64,000 bases of DNA from a bacterium. GTDB taxonomy: Bacteria; Myxococcota_A; Bradymonadia; UBA7976; UBA1532. Positions 63,708 through 64,000 of the stretch are shown here, piece by piece. The position numbers and the translations under genes are program-made. Position 1 is the first letter of the stretch. Every line of letters starts with the position of its first letter. The notes under the pieces are model-generated. The model made no database searches and had not been told where the DNA came from. It worked only from the letters and a program-made list of their open reading frames with translations. Location of the stretch: positions 124,001-188,000 of the forward strand of contig JAUHYW010000009.1 of NCBI GenBank assembly GCA_030426085.1, read 5' to 3'.

Positions 63708-64000
63708 ATGAAGTACACCATCACCCTCTTGCCCGGGGACGGTATCGGTCCCGAGGTGAGCGGGGCCGCCGTACGCATCGTCGAGGCGACGGGCGTCGAG
63801 ATCGAGTGGGAGTGCTGCCTTGCGGGCATCGACGCGGTCGACGCCGGCATGGAGACCCTGCCCGAGTCGACCCTGGACTCGGTGCGCAAGAACAAGGTCG
63901 CCCTCAAGGGCCCCATCACCACCCCGGTGGGCAAGGGCTTCCGCAGCGTCAACGTCGGGCTGCGCAAGGCGCTCGAGACCTACGTCAGCCTGCGCCCGGT
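63708..64000 (+). CDS. Isocitrate/isopropylmalate dehydrogenase family, N-terminal part only
   Basis: The first 97 or so residues before the window ends. LLPGDGIGPEV, GPITTPVGKG and SVNVGLRKALETYVSLRPV match NAD-dependent isocitrate dehydrogenases and 3-isopropylmalate dehydrogenases, with the substrate Arg residues of the R-x(n)-LRP pattern present. NAD-dependent isocitrate dehydrogenase (citric acid cycle) is slightly favoured by the FRSVNV phrase, but the discriminating part lies outside the window. Confidence 0.85.
   Translation, partial: MKYTITLLPGDGIGPEVSGAAVRIVEATGVEIEWECCLAGIDAVDAGMETLPESTLDSVRKNKVALKGPITTPVGKGFRSVNVGLRKALETYVSLRP

Overview
The window is very GC-rich chromosomal DNA (roughly 70 % G+C by eye) that best fits a myxobacterium (phylum Myxococcota). 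The evidence is a C-terminal tail of the MYXO-CTERM sorting type (gene at 34431-36188), several Hanks-type kinases with DWG in place of DFG, many lipoproteins, a CheB-CheR-PAS hybrid kinase and a SAVED/CHAT-type effector. Conserved housekeeping genes (clpX, rpsA-ihfB, nadB, pgsA, two tRNAs, an isocitrate/isopropylmalate dehydrogenase) mark it as chromosome rather than plasmid.

Layout. 1-5.3 kb: a large TPR protein running off the left edge, a class IV aminotransferase, a Cys-rich lipoprotein and an outer-membrane barrel. 5.5-15 kb: mostly minus-strand core genes: clpX, a lapB-like gene, ihfB, rpsA, a BY-kinase-like ATPase, tRNA-Gly with terminator, nadB, pgsA, a lytic transglycosylase and a CAU-anticodon tRNA. 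Two copies of one hairpin-rich intergenic element lie here (8045-8209 and 13336-13497). Their stems pair perfectly while their stem sequences differ. 15-23.6 kb: a secreted metallo-beta-lactamase/HhH protein, a 1655-residue CheB-CheR-PAS-histidine kinase-receiver protein, and a short operon of two EutN/CcmL vertex proteins plus a class II aldolase. Upstream of that operon are a 36-bp perfect palindrome and a 558-bp minisatellite. 23.6-32.1 kb: an AAA+ ATPase, two paralogous membrane-anchored Ser/Thr kinases and an ATPase-like TPR protein. 32.4-43 kb: secreted and envelope proteins (S8 protease, M15-like lipoprotein, acetyltransferase, DUF3943 protein, EEP hydrolase, lipoprotein, CreD-like membrane protein). 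42.2-46.6 kb: FHA-winged helix and WYL regulators, divergent from a kinase-PEGA-FGE fusion.

47.3-57.8 kb holds the most interesting locus. A caspase-like CHAT protease fused to a SAVED cyclic-oligonucleotide sensor precedes a seven-gene, tightly overlapping operon. That operon encodes a Cas10-like cyclase (GGDD present, no HD nuclease), a RAMP fusion protein, three more Cas7/Csm-like RAMPs, one unrecognised protein and a Cas6-like protein. No CRISPR array, cas1 or cas2 is visible. The inferred logic is that a type III-like RNA-guided complex binds a target, the Cas10-like subunit makes a cyclic oligoadenylate, SAVED binds it and CHAT cuts a host protein. A small single-pass membrane ORF lies between effector and complex and is a possible substrate.

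57.8-64 kb: a GFA-family protein, an alpha-2-macroglobulin-like protein with an OmpA domain inserted in its middle, a small unknown protein, a GNAT acetyltransferase and the start of an isocitrate/isopropylmalate-type dehydrogenase cut by the right edge.
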